From Punica granatum (Eukaryota > Streptophyta > Magnoliopsida > Myrtales > Lythraceae): a stretch of 64,000 nucleotides of DNA. Position numbers and translations under genes: made by a program. Under the pieces are notes generated by a model that saw only the letters and a list, made by a program, of their open reading frames with translations, searched no databases and was not told the origin of the DNA. The DNA lies in contig NC_045131.1 of the NCBI RefSeq assembly GCF_007655135.1, positions 16,166,001 through 16,230,000 of the forward strand, read 5' to 3'. Below are positions 10,966-24,423 of the stretch, piece by piece (position 1 is the first letter of the stretch; each line of letters begins with the position of its first letter).

Positions 10966-13070
10966 AGTTTAGGGCCTAACTCGAGAGAGATTATACGATT
11001 TCCTGAATTATTTAAAAAGAAGAATAAAAATAAAGTTAAATAAGGAAATCATTACTGTGAGGGAGCCCCCACGATCTAGGAGCCAGACTGTCCAGGAGAA
11101 CCTGAAATCGTTGATGAGAGACTCACTGTGGTAGGAGAATTCCCATTCAACGGTCTCAGAGTCCCCATATAGTCCTATTGAAATCCAAAATTTTTTACGC
11201 TTTGCCACAATACAGTGAAAATTTGGTTATGATCGTTGCTAGTACCATGCTAGTTATAATTTTGAATTACAATACGAATATTATTATACAATGTATATTT
11301 TAGAGAACCCGAAAACTTGACACCATGACATAGTATAATTACTTAAGAATAAATAAGCTGGTCGATGTTTTACCATTAGCCCCATCATTAAACTCCCAAA
11401 TCTCGCAACTACAAATACTTCCATCTTCTCATTCGAAGTCAAAATTTCCCTCAACTCTCACTCACACTCAGCAGTTCTCTCCCGGGAACCATCACCGGAA
11501 ACTTTCCATCTCGGCCATCCTTCCACCGTGAGAAATCCGCTCCTCACCAAGACCCAAGACGCACTTATAAAAGTAATTGAGGTTCCACGAGCATGGGTCT
11601 GATTCCATTGATTAAATCATGCAAAGAATCATATTAAGTGTTGATATCGGTGCCCCGTATTCAACCTTGGGGACTTGAAGAGTTGAGGAATGTGGAATGA
11701 ACCGGTCAAGGATTTCCCCCTTTCTTCTAGTAGAATTTTCCTGCTTTGCACCGTAAATGTTTTCCCCTGCTTCGAAGGATTCCATCATATGGATCTCAGT
11801 CTAGCTTCTACTTCTTTCATATAAATTGTCGACTATATCTCATGTTTAACTTCTTGATCGTGGGTTTTAGTATATTTCCGCAACAACATCGAATATATGT
11901 GGTTTGAAGCAGTTTTAAGCACTCTCGGTGCTGTTCATATGAAGGTCTAAAAGTGATATATATATATATATATATATAATTGCCCACTAACTCAAAAATA
12001 TGAGTAAATATATAGTGTACATAATTCACGATATATCGAGAACTCATAAAAAAATATAACAATTAATTAGTTAGGAAAATATGCATTGAGCACTAATTCA
12101 TGATATTTAAGGGACGAAATTTTGAGATAATAAAAAATCATATATTCTAAAACGTTAATCGGAGTACTCTGAAGATCTATCCCTCGGAATAGATTCTCGT
12201 ATCTTTCTATTACATATCATAGAGGTAGCGCACATACTGAAACACCAAAAATCAGTTATGCCTTTTCCGAATCAAAATATTGGAGAATTCAAAAAAAAGA
12301 AGAAGAAGGGAATGGGAAGGATAGGAAACAGCTGAGCTGGAGTTGGGTAAGTTTATGTTAGGAGACGACTTTGAGACAAATCGACGTGAGAAAATAGAAA
12401 TTAATAAGACCTACTCCTCCATTCATTCATTCATTATTTATTTATATATTGCTTCAATTTCCTATTACAATAATTTTTTAAAAGTTAGGTTGTACCCGTG
12501 TGTCAGTTGACTCTCGGCCTTCAAGTGTGTCCTTCAAGATTTTGAATCCATCCATCCATATATTGCCCATTTAATTTGTCTCTTGTCGCCCCTCTTTTAT
12601 CTACTCTTTTGGATATTTAAAGAGAGAGAAGCTGTTCTTGCACTAATTGCCTGCTAGGAAGGCACAAAAATGTGCTGGCTTGTTAGGGAAAGATGATAAT
12701 AAGTCCGATTGCCAATGATTTTTTGAGGCCCATATAGGATTGGCATGCTATTGTTCTATCCAGTGTATTTTTCATCCTCCTCAAAAGGGTTTCTAGTAGG
12801 TTGGAAATTATGAATCGCATAGTAACAGAATACGAATCCATAGTACTTGTAGATGCAATATAGTTAAAGCCTGATAAACCGATCGAGAGTATCCATAAAG
12901 GATTGTGCTCTACTTGGAGAAGAATTTCCATGGTTCAGCACCTGAACCTTTCAACCGAGGCCATTGGACCAATGCAGGCTTCATCCTTAACTGTTGATTC
13001 TCCCGTGGATGAACCAGAGATTTCCTAGAAAATAATAGGGGGAGGAAGAATGCAAGAGAATTTTTACTTC
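10966..13070. other. Intergenic DNA without a recognisable gene
   Basis: It holds a (TA)n microsatellite at 11957-11978 and short open frames of up to about 82 codons (for example minus 12683-12931) that match no family I know. The stretch 11400-11640 has C-rich, more gene-like composition but no long frame; it may be a gene remnant. Confidence 0.45.
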
Positions 13071-13090
13071 TTTCTTTCTTTTTTTTTTAT

Positions 13091-13242
13091 TGGGTGGACA
13101 CCACTTGATATTCGAAAGTCTATTGAGCCCGGCTTGTGCGCACCCGAATTTTAATTTCGTCAGGACACACATGCGCGCGCCTATGCAATGCGGTTTGGTA
13201 GGGTCCACATTCTCGGGGACGCATGACTGACGCACGTGAGAA
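13091..13242 (-). mobile_element. Tat/Ogre-like leader next to LTR A
   Basis: The minus strand downstream of the primer site (cttctcacgtgcgtcagtca and onward to gtgtccaccc) is homologous to 40862-40970 after LTR B. This is the 5' leader of a leftward element whose body is lost below about 13090. Confidence 0.6.
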
Positions 13243-13252
13243 GGAGTCGCCA
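13243..13252 (-). other. Primer-binding site of LTR A element
   Basis: The minus strand reads TGGCGACTCC directly after the LTR end. This sequence is the usual primer-binding site of Tat/Ogre-lineage elements, pairing with a tRNA-Arg 3' end (recalled family knowledge). Confidence 0.65.
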
Positions 13253-16200
13253 CTTACTATTTACGATCCGAAGGTCGAGGGCCGTTGAGTTACCTGGGTC
13301 TAGGGGTACAAGGTATACCTAAATGTTAAGGCAATGGTATTGCGGAATCATAAATTCCGAATTCGGGGGTTCTATTACGTATGGGTCTAAATCCCACACG
13401 CCCTTTCGGTACTCTAGCTTGTTAGGCTTGCCGTTTTGTTTATTTACCGCGTGATTTAAGGTTGTACTTGACTTGCCTGTTTTGACACCGTAAAGTTGAT
13501 GAATTAATCAAGTTGGGCCAAGAACCCGAAAGATGAGTAGGCTTGTACGTCGAGAAATCGGTTCACTATCCTAGCGTTTACAGTCGTCAGACCATGGTGG
13601 TCAATTCTCTGCGTGAACCGAGACTGCGAGTATTCGGGCTTACTCGTGTCTAGGTAGCAATAGACCAACTTGACCGGTTCGACACTCAGACATCTCGTTT
13701 GCCGATCGGGGATCCTAGCAAATGAATGAATAAATGTACAAATAAGATCCTCGCAATGTACACTCGAATAATTACAAAGTACAACTGAATAAAGTAAATG
13801 GATCCCGATCGGTTTGCATTGGGCCAATATTCCGCTCCGGCTCACCGTAAGATTTTGAGTAACTGACAAATAAATTAAAGCAACGCAGGCTCAAGGAGCC
13901 GGGGGTCGGGTTCGACCAAACCAACGGATGGCAAAAGAGTCGATGAATTCTCATGTCGGCCGTTGGAGCGATCGAGCTCTCGGGCGATTGTTTAACCTCG
14001 ATTCACACACCCGATCCAAGTGGTCTTCCACATAGACACTGCTTGGAGCAAGGTGGTGAGTTGGGGCTAGACCCCATTCCTCACTTGGGTTGCGCGCGCT
14101 CGGTGTACGTGGCGGTGCTGGACCCCGTGAGCGATGGTTTACGGCGTTGGACCCCGTGATATGCGTGGCCTAAGAGTTCGGGCCCGAACCGTGAGGAATA
14201 ACAAGTAATAGTAGAAAACATATAAAAACTGATAAAACTGATAAAACAGATGAAAACAGAAAAATACAGACAAGTCGTGTATTATGCCAAGTTTATGTGA
14301 TTTAGCCAATTATTAACCGGGTTAATTGGCAGACAATCTCCTTACCCTAGGCAAACAGATGAATGCGCTGGGATGTAGTTCTTGGTCAATTATGTGTGTG
14401 AATTGATTTTAAGACTTCGTTCTGTAAATGACACTGCGGTTTCACTGAATATGCCAAACTCGTGTTTTGACTCTAGATTTGGAACCTAGAGTTCCACCTA
14501 GCCATTATCTAATGTTTGTATAAGCCGAGTAAATGATTAGTCCGGTTTTACGCGTTTTGTGACAGAAATAACAACGTTAGTTACCGAATTTACGGTAAGA
14601 TGACGGAAACACTAAAAGTGGATAAAACGGGCCACGCTAATGAGACTCGCACCGGAACAGGTGGCCCATTCCTACCCATAGATCAAGGTGTTTTGATCTC
14701 CTTAATGCCTAAAATGTCGGCGAATCACGAAACAATGGTTATGCCCTTTGGTTTGCGAAATGTGAAAAATTGAGATCACGTGACATGAAGGGGTCTAAGG
14801 GAGACTTGTGTGTTCTGACTTGAACCGCCTCAAATTGGGCCCGGATTCAAGTCAAGGTGCGCAAGTCCACCCTAGACCTCGACTCTATTCATGTTACGCG
14901 TCTCGATATTTTGAAATTATGAGTTTTGAGAAAGGCGTTTCCATTGGTTCATGATTCATTGGTGCGCTTACAAATTGATAGCCGATTCGTACAACTTTAA
15001 TTGAGCCGAATGATACGTCCCGTTTCCCGTTTGTGAAGTGGTTTAATGATTGAGACCTCGAACCTCAATTGTTATGGATCAATGAAATGATTGTTCGATA
15101 TTAACGTACCTAACATAAGAATTAACATGAAACTAACGATTAAATGAAAATTGTGACTACAATCAATTCCAAGAATCGGTTTTGACCGTTTCTTGCATGC
15201 ATAAAACATCAAACACGATGACAACATACATTTTTTATATAGCCGGTGCCGCCATGATCTTAGGAACGCAATCAAACATACAAACAAGCACAAACATGAT
15301 ATTTAGAGGAATCGATAAAATGGCATTGACTAATGGGAAGCGAAAATTGTAAAAACTCAAGAAACGACTTGAGTCGGGGAAAGGAGGCCATCCATGGCCC
15401 GAGGAAGCCAAGAGGGGCTCTCGGCCACCTCCCTTGGAGTGAGGCCGAGAGGCTCCTTTGGCTTGCCCGAGCCAACGAGGTCTCCTCAACTTTGATTCAA
15501 GCTATTTCCCGATATGCTAGCATTGTATATGATGAAGACATGCATAATACGATATAAAAACGCATAAAAACATAAACTTGCATGCGAATCAGTCATGGAC
15601 CGCCTTATCGCTTCACAAACGCAAAGAAAACGTAAAAGTCCTAACTTCTCTAAGTCGGGAATGATTATACCTAGCCCCGGGATACGGGAAAAGCCGAGGA
15701 AAGGCGGAAAAATGGGTTCGAGAAGTCAGTTTTGTCCCCTGGAACGAACAGACCCGAATCGGTGAAGTCGGGTCAACTGGCAGTCCAACTTGTCGGGGCT
15801 GTACCGGTTGATTGGGGTGGCCTTTTCGCGCGAGATCGATTGCGTTGGATTCCCAAGAGACTGAGGATCACGCCTGCATTAGTTTCGTGAAGATTGTACT
15901 CGTAGAATTTCCGGAAATCAAAAGCAAAGTCGGATTAGTAAAAAAAAAGACAGACCCAGTCGGGGCAAAACAGATCCGACTGGCACTCAATAAAGAAAAG
16001 GCTCTATAGGAGGCTCCTGGTGGTCTTTTGACGCAAGGTCGATGGGTCCCAACTCCTAAGAGACCTCCAGAGGTGTCTGTGGATGTCGTTTTGCGAGAAG
16101 TAACTCGGGTCGACCCGATCTGCAAGAAAAGTGAAGAATGTCAAAAAACGAACAGACCCGACTGGCGGGTCGGAAAGAAACGGCCCTCTCGGGGGCTCCC

Positions 16201-18422
16201 GGTAGTATTTTTCTGCAAGATCGGTGGCATTGGACTCCTAACTAACTGAGGATCATGCTTGCAGTGGTTTCATGTGGATTGGACATGTAGATGTTTCTGA
16301 AAGATACAAAGAAAATCGGTAAAAAAACTAAAAAAATCTATGAAGGGAGAAAAGAGGGCAATGGCGGTGGTGCACGGTTGAACGGCTTTCGGCACGCAAC
16401 CACCTCTTCATGGGGGGAAGTGAGGGTTGTAAGGAACCCCTAGAAAGTGATGGCACGACTTGCCATAGTCGTGGGGAGGAGGAAACGTCGGATGAACCCG
16501 ACTAGGTCCCGGGGAGCACCTAGGAGACCGATTCTGTGCTGGAGCAAAACGGGCTGTTGGAGGTTTCAAACTGAAAAACTAAGCTCGGAAATGGGCTCGG
16601 AGGGTCGAATACATATGGGATATGAAGTTTGGTCAAGTTTGGTCAAGTTTGGTTCGGGTTGGATGGCGGTCGTCGGAAAACGGTTGAGTTTTCGGGCAAA
16701 CCGGCCTTGTATCCGGACTGTTATGGGGCTAAGCGAAATCTGGAAAATGAGGGGAGTTTGGAGAGTGTTCTTGAATGAGAAAACTAGAGAGAGGTTGCAA
16801 GAATAGTTGTGATTAAGGTTAATGATGCAAGAGCATATAAAGGTGAGCTTAATGACAAGATTGAGATAAGTTAAGTGTAATTAGAGTGTGCTTTGGGCAT
16901 CCGAATTTTTTGAGGGAAGATTAAGGAGGGGAAGTTGTTTTGTTGAGTGTGGGGTAAGGAAGAGAAGAGAAATAGGAGTTGATGGATGGAAGGATGGATG
17001 GGAAGTGTGTAAGAGATATTTTGAAATGTATGGTGGAAACTCATTTGGCTCAACTCTAGAGTAGAGCCATGGCTAACGGCTTGGCTTGGCTCGGCTCGGC
17101 ACAGCTTGGCTAGCTTAAGGGTCCCACTTGACTAGGAAGAAAGTCGGAAGAAGCTCGGGGCTCGATTGATCGTGCGTTCGATTTCCATGGTTCGCTTGGA
17201 CGATGAATTATTAATGTGCGCGCGAATACAGTTTGAATGAGCCTAATATTGACATGCTTCTTGTAAGCGAATGCTCGGGTGACCTGGAGACTCGAAAGCC
17301 GGTTTTGCTCCGTTTGGATGATCGGAGCGAAGTTGTCCGCTTCTGATGCCTATCCGCGCCTCTGCGTGCTGTAATGCTCGTGTCGACGTGCTTTGTGCTT
17401 GGGGTAGAACGGTTTACTCGCCAACCCCTGCTGGAGATCGATATCCGGAGACGTCGTAGGAATCCGTGAACGGGGCTCTCGTAGTGTTTCCCAAGTGTTC
17501 GGATGTGTTCGGAGACCACTGCGATCTCTGTTTGTCCAAAACGAGTCCCGAAAGCTTGCCGAGAGGCATTCGTGACCATTAAAATGTCACTCGGGAAACC
17601 AATGTGCTTTGCTTGGTCCAAGCCAAAATGATTTCCTAACCCTAGGAGTTGTTCGGAGTGAGTGGTGCAGAGTTCGGGCATCAACATTTCCCTGAATGAT
17701 CTCTAAACGCAAGATTCCATGTGAAAGGGGCCATTTTTCCGCTGGAACGGTGCTTGGGAAACCTAAATAACTTGTGCAGTGCGAATAAAGTTTATTTCCC
17801 TAGCCCTTAAGGTCCCTGAGATTGATTGGCGTAGATTTCGTGCTTTGATGATTCGTTAAAAAGATCTCCGGCTATGTTTCTGTGTAGAAAAGACCCATTT
17901 TTCAAGGTCGGGATCCACTCGGGAGACCGAGATGAGTTTCGAAAGGCGGTCTGAAACCTGTTCCCTGGTCCCGGTGATCCTTGGGTGTGTGCATACCTGT
18001 TTCTGGGTACCGTTTATTAGTTCGTGAATCGGGCGTCCTAGGAGCCCCATCAAGAAGGCATCTACAAATGTTCGGGAGTGCCCCGGCTTGAGCAGGAGAG
18101 CTCTGAAATGTGCTCGGGGGTGCCATTGGTCATTTTGGTACCATAAGGGATTTTTAGAACCCCATATTGGACACTTTCTGATGCTCCGATGATCCGGCGA
18201 TAAATAGTGCAACAGTGTCAGCTTCTGCTGTCCCGAGGTTTGTTGCTTGTCCGCTTCCTCTAATTGCCCCCTCTTACGCCCTTTGGTGGCCCCTGCCTCT
18301 TCCTTGCAGTTCATGTCTCCGGGTCCGCACGTCCGCTTCCGTCGGCCTAGTCGTGAATAGTGACCCGAACTTTGGTCGGGTGATCTCTGTTTGAGCTGGT
18401 GGGCCAAAATGGGGTGCTGACA
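13253..18422 (-). mobile_element. Long LTR A (Tat/Ogre-like), ~5.2 kb
   Basis: Read on the minus strand it starts TGTCAGCACCCCATTTTGG at 18422 and runs to the primer site at 13252, so it is the 5' LTR of a leftward element. Its 3' half (13253 to about 15370) aligns with LTR C (40972-43260) and LTR B (32860-40851). Its 5' half (about 15370-18422) matches neither. Inside the 5' half are three diverged ~190-bp repeats (about 15806, 16008 and 16190) sharing gatcgatt...gga.tcc.aa motifs. Open frames of up to 183 codons on the minus strand (17856-18407, 17211-17687) lie in this non-conserved LTR half and match no retroelement domain, so I do not call them genes. Confidence 0.8.
15800..16320. repeat. 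Diverged ~190-bp tandem repeats in LTR A
   Basis: Three blocks begin near 15806, 16008 and 16190. They share the order ggctcc...gg, gcaagatcg, ttggactcc, ctgaggatca.gc, with heavy divergence. Internal tandem repeats of this kind are common in very long plant LTRs. Confidence 0.5.
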
Positions 18423-18552
18423 TGGCTAATCCATGTTCGAGTTGGGTCGACCCACAAGGGTTATAGTTCTTTCAATCATGAATTTTTTCTATTTACAATA
18501 TTCGAACCTGAGACCTTAATTAAATGGAGCGTCCGAACCACATGAATCAATC
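18423..18552 (-). repeat. SINE-like repeat copy 2
   Basis: The minus strand has aggttcgaatattg (B-box-like) and, about 80 nt later, caactcgaacatggattag, ending exactly where LTR A begins. The retrotransposon therefore seems to have inserted in or next to this repeat. Confidence 0.45.
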
Positions 18553-19738
18553 CATTTTTTTTTTCATAATTTTGTAATCGTGTACTGCATAATTGCTATC
18601 TTTTATGGAAACAAAAGTTCCTCAACCTCTTGCTGAAAGAATAGAAGGCAGTGACTCATCTGGCTCTGACCTCCAATGAAACAACCGCAGAGTATTATTA
18701 GAGCAGCTTCATTAGCATATCATAACATTATCAAACCCGAAAATGACATTGTTCTTGTCCTCTCTCCGTGAATATTACAACCTACTCTAAAATATTTCAA
18801 TGATGGCAATATAAAATATAAGTTGTTCATTATGTGCCTCTTTTTGTTTACATTTTTTTTAGTTACAAAAAAGATATAATGAAATAGAAATTTGAATAAT
18901 TAATAAAGAGACACGAAAAGTCCCACTACGAGAATCAAGCCTGCTATTTTATTGGTTTACAAGCCAGGGCCAGCGTTCTGTGCGCTACACTCTCATTCTC
19001 TTGTTTGCATGGTTGAAATCACAAAAACCCCAACTTTTGCATGGCTCTTGGTTACATAATAATAATGATAATTTTTTCGATAATCCTACCTCGCCAATTG
19101 ATATGAGAAAACAACAATCACATCTTACAAACAAGATAATATGTGTTAATCACTCAAATAATTAATTGTCAATCATTATTCTTGGTTGTGGCAGTCTTAT
19201 TAAATTTTTTCTTACCATGCTATTATGAGATATGATCGTGTAAAGATTTCTCAATAATAATACTGAAAAAATTTTAGTACATGGAGATATATCTATATCT
19301 ATATACTTATATAATCTCAGCAAATAAATATAAATATATATCTTCTATACCGTATATACTACAATAAAAAGATATCCAAGGAGCTCCTTTCGTTTTTTCT
19401 TTTTCCTTCTCGTTTTTTTTTATGAAAATTTTCCTCTTCTTGAAATTCCAATATATTTTTGTAAGAAAATTACATATTTGATTATTATAATCTTCACAAC
19501 CAATTAGGAAATAACTACGCTAGGACTATACATATATTCGTTCTCTTTCTCTACCGCCCGCCCCGCCGAGCCCCCGCCCCACCCCCACCCCCCCCCCCCC
19601 CCCAACCCCCACAAAAAAAAAACTATTATCTCCCCCACCGCCCAAACACTTTTCTCTCTTACTTGTATTGGCTCTCTCATTCACTTTTCCCCCTCACCCT
19701 TTTTTTGGTTTAAATTTACTACCGTTGTTTTAAAATCT

Positions 19739-19773
<35 letters not shown>

Positions 19774-21156
19774 GTGTCTACCTTAATTCGATAGTACAAC
19801 AGGCCTCAACTAATTTAGTTCAAATTTTATCGGCCCACTAAGGAATAAAACTCTCTCAATCAAGTATTTTCTCTTTTACAATACTCGAAGCTAAGACCTT
19901 ATTTTAGGGGAATAAGTGTCGAACCGTTTGAAACAACTTTTGCAGTTCTAGATAATTTATTTTAATACCTATTATTTCATCTATATTCAAAAGATTATAA
20001 TTACGCGAAGTATATGCATGTCCTAGTTATATACTCAAATTTTGAAAACTAAAATAAATGCATTAAACCTTCTTTTGGAGATATTAGCGCGATGCGTTAC
20101 ATAATAAACCAGTTGTTTGCCCGTAATTTGCACCTGTTGATTAAATAAAATTTATTTTATAGGAACAAATATTAAAAATTAATCTATATTTTTATATTTT
20201 TCATATAAATGCATGGAGAAATTTGATTAAATGTCCTTCAGAATATATATTTAGCTAAAATAGGTAGAAGTCAAGAATTATATAACATTCTCCATATTTT
20301 TTTACTCGATTTATCTTTATTATAATGTTGTTACATGATATAAATTGGAGGGTTATGTGTGTGTATATATATATATATATATATTTAAGACTTACCTAGA
20401 ATGCAATTGCATAATTATAAAATAGAAGAGAAGAGATAAATAAACCATGCGTGATTCCTCTTATTTGATAGATGGGTGATCGATTTTGTTATCAAAATCT
20501 CAAGAAAGTTAAGGTAAAAAATTGTTAAAATGCATTTCTATTATATTTTTTTTAAAAAAAGAAAAGTTCAGGAAATGAGAAAGTAATAGATACCACTTTA
20601 GCGGGAAACAAAGAATGGAAAAATATGATATTTAAATAGATAAAAATTACAAAAATTATAAAAATTCATTATTATACTTTTTTGCTGACTAAAAATTCAT
20701 TAATTGTTTTATTATTTAATGCATTTAATATGAGAATTTTACTTTTTTTCTATAAATTATATTTTAATCCTAAATCTTATTCTTTATCCAAAAACTTCTA
20801 TATTTTATCTAGAAATTTACTTTTGTGACCCTGTATAATCTTGACATTTAATTTTCTAACCCTATTTATTGCAAAGATACAACTAACTCACACATTTTAC
20901 AGGATACCGCTTTTACTGCAAATACAATTTGACATTAAGTTATGTTTAATGTCAAGTCCCTGACTTTTCTTCTCAAGGATGTAAAATTCTGTTTACCGCA
21001 AATACTCTAAATGATGTAAAATTCAAGGATGGACTTGATGTAATTCGACTAAGTGAGGGATGAAATTGATAATTAACTCCACAATCTAGTATGTATATGG
21101 AGCTAGCCTTTTCTTTTTTAAACTTACAGCGTTTCCCACCACATTAGTTGAAAGAC
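18553..21156. other. AT-rich intergenic DNA with microsatellites
   Basis: No gene was recognised. It contains a C-rich run at 19556-19612, an (AT)n microsatellite at 19740-19770, another at about 20359-20382 and a SINE-like copy at 19785-19940. Confidence 0.5.
19785..19940 (-). repeat. SINE-like repeat copy 3
   Basis: The minus strand has gtcttagcttcgagtattg (B-box-like), then agagagttttattccttagt and tgaactaaattagttgaggc. The order and spacing equal those of the copies at 18423 and 49250. Confidence 0.45.
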
Positions 21157-21159
21157 TAA

Positions 21160-21425
21160 CGGGTCGTTTGGATTCGGAGTTAAAGTCAACGAAATTTTAA
21201 CTTTAACTTTAACTGAGGAAGAAGACAAGGGTTTGTGGGCCCACCAGTTTGACTTTAAATAAAATAAATGGATGTAGTAGATAATTGTGTATAATGAGAT
21301 TGTGTGTTTGAATAAGATATGGGACCCACCAGTTTGACTTTTCAAATGTGTGTTTTGTTGTGTAGTGTAGAGTTAAAGTTAAAGTTAAAATCATGGTGAT
21401 TTTAACTTCGAATCCAAACATGACC
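21160..21425. mobile_element. Tourist-like MITE
   Basis: The ends are inverted: ggtcgtttggattcg on the left and cgaatccaaacatgacc on the right. A taa triplet lies at 21157-21159 and again at 21426-21428, the 3-bp target typical of PIF/Harbinger (Tourist) MITEs. Subterminal ttaaagtt / aactttaa repeats strengthen the inverted pairing. It is non-coding, and gtgggcccaccagtttgactt recurs inside as gggacccaccagtttgactt. Confidence 0.7.
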
Positions 21426-21428
21426 TAA

Positions 21429-22654
21429 TACTCATTCATACATTGATTTGGCCCCATCCACGAGGGATCTCTAAAGGATTTCGAACTCTTACACTGAAAA
21501 TAAAATATGCATCCATAGAGCGTAATTTATCAGTGGTATCACATTTTATTTCAATTATAAAAGAGACTTATAAATTTAATATAAAAATATAAAAATTCAA
21601 ACAACTCATAATGAAATAACACAAGAATTAAACTTGAACTTCATTATTACCGAGGAAGGGATGTGCCACTGGCCACTGTACTGCACTCTAGTCATCGCTG
21701 TATCACATTTTTTAGTGTTAAAATTAAAGCGAACTGATTTTTAACTAGCTGTATACATGGATGGATTAATTTCTTGACTATTACGTGCTGACACGTTTAC
21801 TCTAAGCTCCACGTGGTTTAGATCACGTGCTTCCATGCGATCTGTAAAGTGAATCTTATTTGAATCTAACTATTTATCCCCCAAAAAAAATTAATAATGC
21901 TCCCCTTAATTACTTTTTTCGGCAAATTTTCTAGCCCATAATTAATTTATTCATTACAGATTTTAGAAAATAATTTTAAAAATAATAAATTTGACATTCG
22001 AGAAAGAAAAAAAGAAGAAGAAAACTTAGAACGTCAAAGAGAGAAGGGGAGGGAGAGAAGGGGGTGGTGGTGGCAAACCCCCATTTCATGAAACGATAAG
22101 AAATAGAGGATGAATACTATTTGAACAAGTTAACAAATACCAGTTTGCTCCCTAGCTTTCGAGGCTAGAGGCAGAGTGCCCTGACCTTTGAAAATTTTAG
22201 CTCATGAATATCAATTGGTCCTGCTCGTTCAAATTAAACCGTACCTCGAGTGAAAGATGATGCTTCCGCCCTTTTTTTTTTAATATAAATACTAGGAAGA
22301 TCATTGATCTAATATAATAAAATAAAATCATAATAATTAATTGAACCTAAAACATTTTAGTTATCAAGCGGGAGCATGTGCTATTGTATTATACCCAATT
22401 TATATTGAATTGATCTAATTCAAGTCATAATCTACCCGGGATTCCCGAATTTCTAGATGCTTACTTTTTAGATGCTTTTAGTTTGTGCCCTTGATGCTTC
22501 TTTCTTTTATTTTATTTTATTTTATTTTATTTTTCATTATCAAGGAGGTCTATGTGCTTGTGAAAAATAAAAAAGCTTAAAAAAAGCGCCTAAAATTTTA
22601 CATTTTAAAATCAAATTGCTTTCATCCTATGAGGACCCAAATTTAGTCTTGTTT
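21429..22654. other. Intergenic AT-rich DNA
   Basis: No gene was recognised. It contains a (TTTTA)n pentanucleotide run at 22506-22533 and a purine-rich stretch at 22005-22070. Confidence 0.5.
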
Positions 22655-22741
22655 GGGCTCGCATGCGTGCGCGTTGATCGCATGGCTTGGGAGTGTCCAC
22701 CCTCCAAGAGGACGCTTGATGTCCACCCTTCCACTACCTAT
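22655..22741 (-). mobile_element. Inverted Tat-like leader fragment
   Basis: The order catgcgtgcgcg, gcatggcttgggagtgtcca, gaggacgc resembles the leader next to LTR A (13180-13225) in the same orientation. It abuts the start of LTR D head-on. Confidence 0.4.
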
Positions 22742-23130
22742 TGTCAGCACCCAATTTTGGTCCACTGGCTCCAGAGGGGTAAAATCGTCATTTCGTCACC
22801 CATGCGAGGGAAGTATTTCTAGTTGATTACTCGAGTACTCATGACTTCTCGGAAATAGACATTTTCCTAATTCAACATCAATTTTATGATTTGTCAAAAA
22901 TAATACTATTTGGGACGTCTTTGAATTTCGCGTACATCGACGTCAATTTTTAAAATCCGAGACAAAATTTCGAGATTGAAAACAATTTTATTGCACAATA
23001 TTGATCAACGAATTTTTCTAAGCTCGATAGCGGTCTCGAATTATTTTTTCGACATTCGATCAAGAGGGGAATTTTCAATTTTTAGGCGCGTCAAATTCTT
23101 TTTTTAAATAATAAAAAATAAAAACCGGTT

Positions 23131-23152
23131 AGAAGTCAGACTGCTGACTTCT
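23131..23152. promoter_or_regulatory. Conserved 22-bp dyad in LTR D
   Basis: agaagtcag and ctgacttct flank a 4-nt spacer. The same 22 bases lie in LTR B at 30957-30978. A protein-binding site or RNA hairpin is possible; its function is unknown. Confidence 0.4.
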
Positions 23153-23394
23153 GACCATTGCATTCCTCCTTTTTCCCTTTTCTATCCCGCCCGTACCTGC
23201 TTTGACTTCTTCTTCTTCTCTTTTTTTTTTCTTTTCTTTTTTTCCTTCTTCTTCTTCTTCTTCTTCTTCTTCTTCTTCCCTGCTCCGCACAATCTTGACC
23301 CGAGCCTGCAAATCGAACCCTTGCACGCATATACTGCTCTGACCTGCACCGTCCTCTTCTTCCTCTGCACACGCCAACAGCTCCCGTGCACGCC

Positions 23395-23395
<1 letters not shown>

Positions 23396-23441
<46 letters not shown>
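23396..23441. repeat. (CT)n microsatellite
   Basis: About 45 nt of CT. The matching place in LTR B (31207-31228) is about half as long. Confidence 0.85.
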
Positions 23442-23444
<3 letters not shown>

Positions 23445-24423
23445 TTTGAAAAAACCCGCAGCTCATAGAGGAAAAAACCAGCAGCTCGTTCGGACAGACG
23501 GCTCAGGTCACACACTCTCTCGGAGCTCGCTCATTCCTCCCGAAAAAAAAAAAAACCGACAGCTCGAACCCGAACGAGACCCCAGGTTCAAACTTGGATG
23601 AGACCCTCAGCTCCCAAGCTGATTTTTGCCCTCAGCTCGGACACTCTCTCTTGGGAACTCACGACCCACATCTCGACTCCCCATGCTCACCTCAGCTCAC
23701 ACACTCTCTCGATGCCCCACTCTCCCTCGACTCGTCTCTCTCTCCCACAGATCGAACGCCCTCCCTCACTCCCCTAGCTCGGAAACCCGCGTCCCTCGGC
23801 TCAAACCCCTCACGCCCACGGCTCTTCTGGAACCCCCTTGGCTTAGACACTGAAATCCCCTGCCTCCTCCGGCGGACCGTCGAGCCCCCCTTGGGAGTCG
23901 AAAGTCACAGCGACTCGTCAACATAGCCGCTTAGACCACCTCTCTCCTTCTCTCTATTTTCGTTTTTTTTTCTAACCGGGGCTCCGTGCTTTCCGGGTCA
24001 TACAGGGAACACCCAGTCCAGCAGCAGCCCATACGCAGGCCCAGCGGCCCAGTCATCCAACGGCCCAGCCCGGTTCAGTAGGAGTCCAGTCCGCCCCCCA
24101 TCGGCCCAGTCCAACAGCCAACGGCCCATCGGCCCATTCGGCCCAGCCCCAAATCCCAGCGGCCCACTCGGCCCAGCCCAAATCCCAGCGACTCGGTTCG
24201 ACCCAGTCCGGCCTGTCAAGATCCGACCCGACTCGTATGGCGAATGTTTTATTTATTTACAGAACCACCCCTCAACTTCCCAAACTAGGTAAATTCTCGA
24301 CTTAGTGGCATGTTTAGGGTTCCATTTTTGAATATTTATGTTTGCGTGGATGGACATGACGTGAAATAAGCATTCTTGGGTTGCGTAGGTGGTCGGATTT
24401 GTCTCGAACTCAATTTTAGGAAC

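Noticed and set aside
11400..11640. Possible first exon of a gene (C-rich, ctcactcacactcagc)
   Set aside because: No long open frame, splice-supported continuation or domain could be found.
17211..18407. 158- and 183-codon frames on the minus strand in LTR A
   Set aside because: They lie in the non-conserved half of an LTR, do not occur in the sister LTRs and show no known domain.
23129..23515. Arg/Glu- and Lys/Arg-rich frames on the minus strand
   Set aside because: Translation of CT and CTT microsatellites in LTR D; same for 30915-31202 in LTR B.
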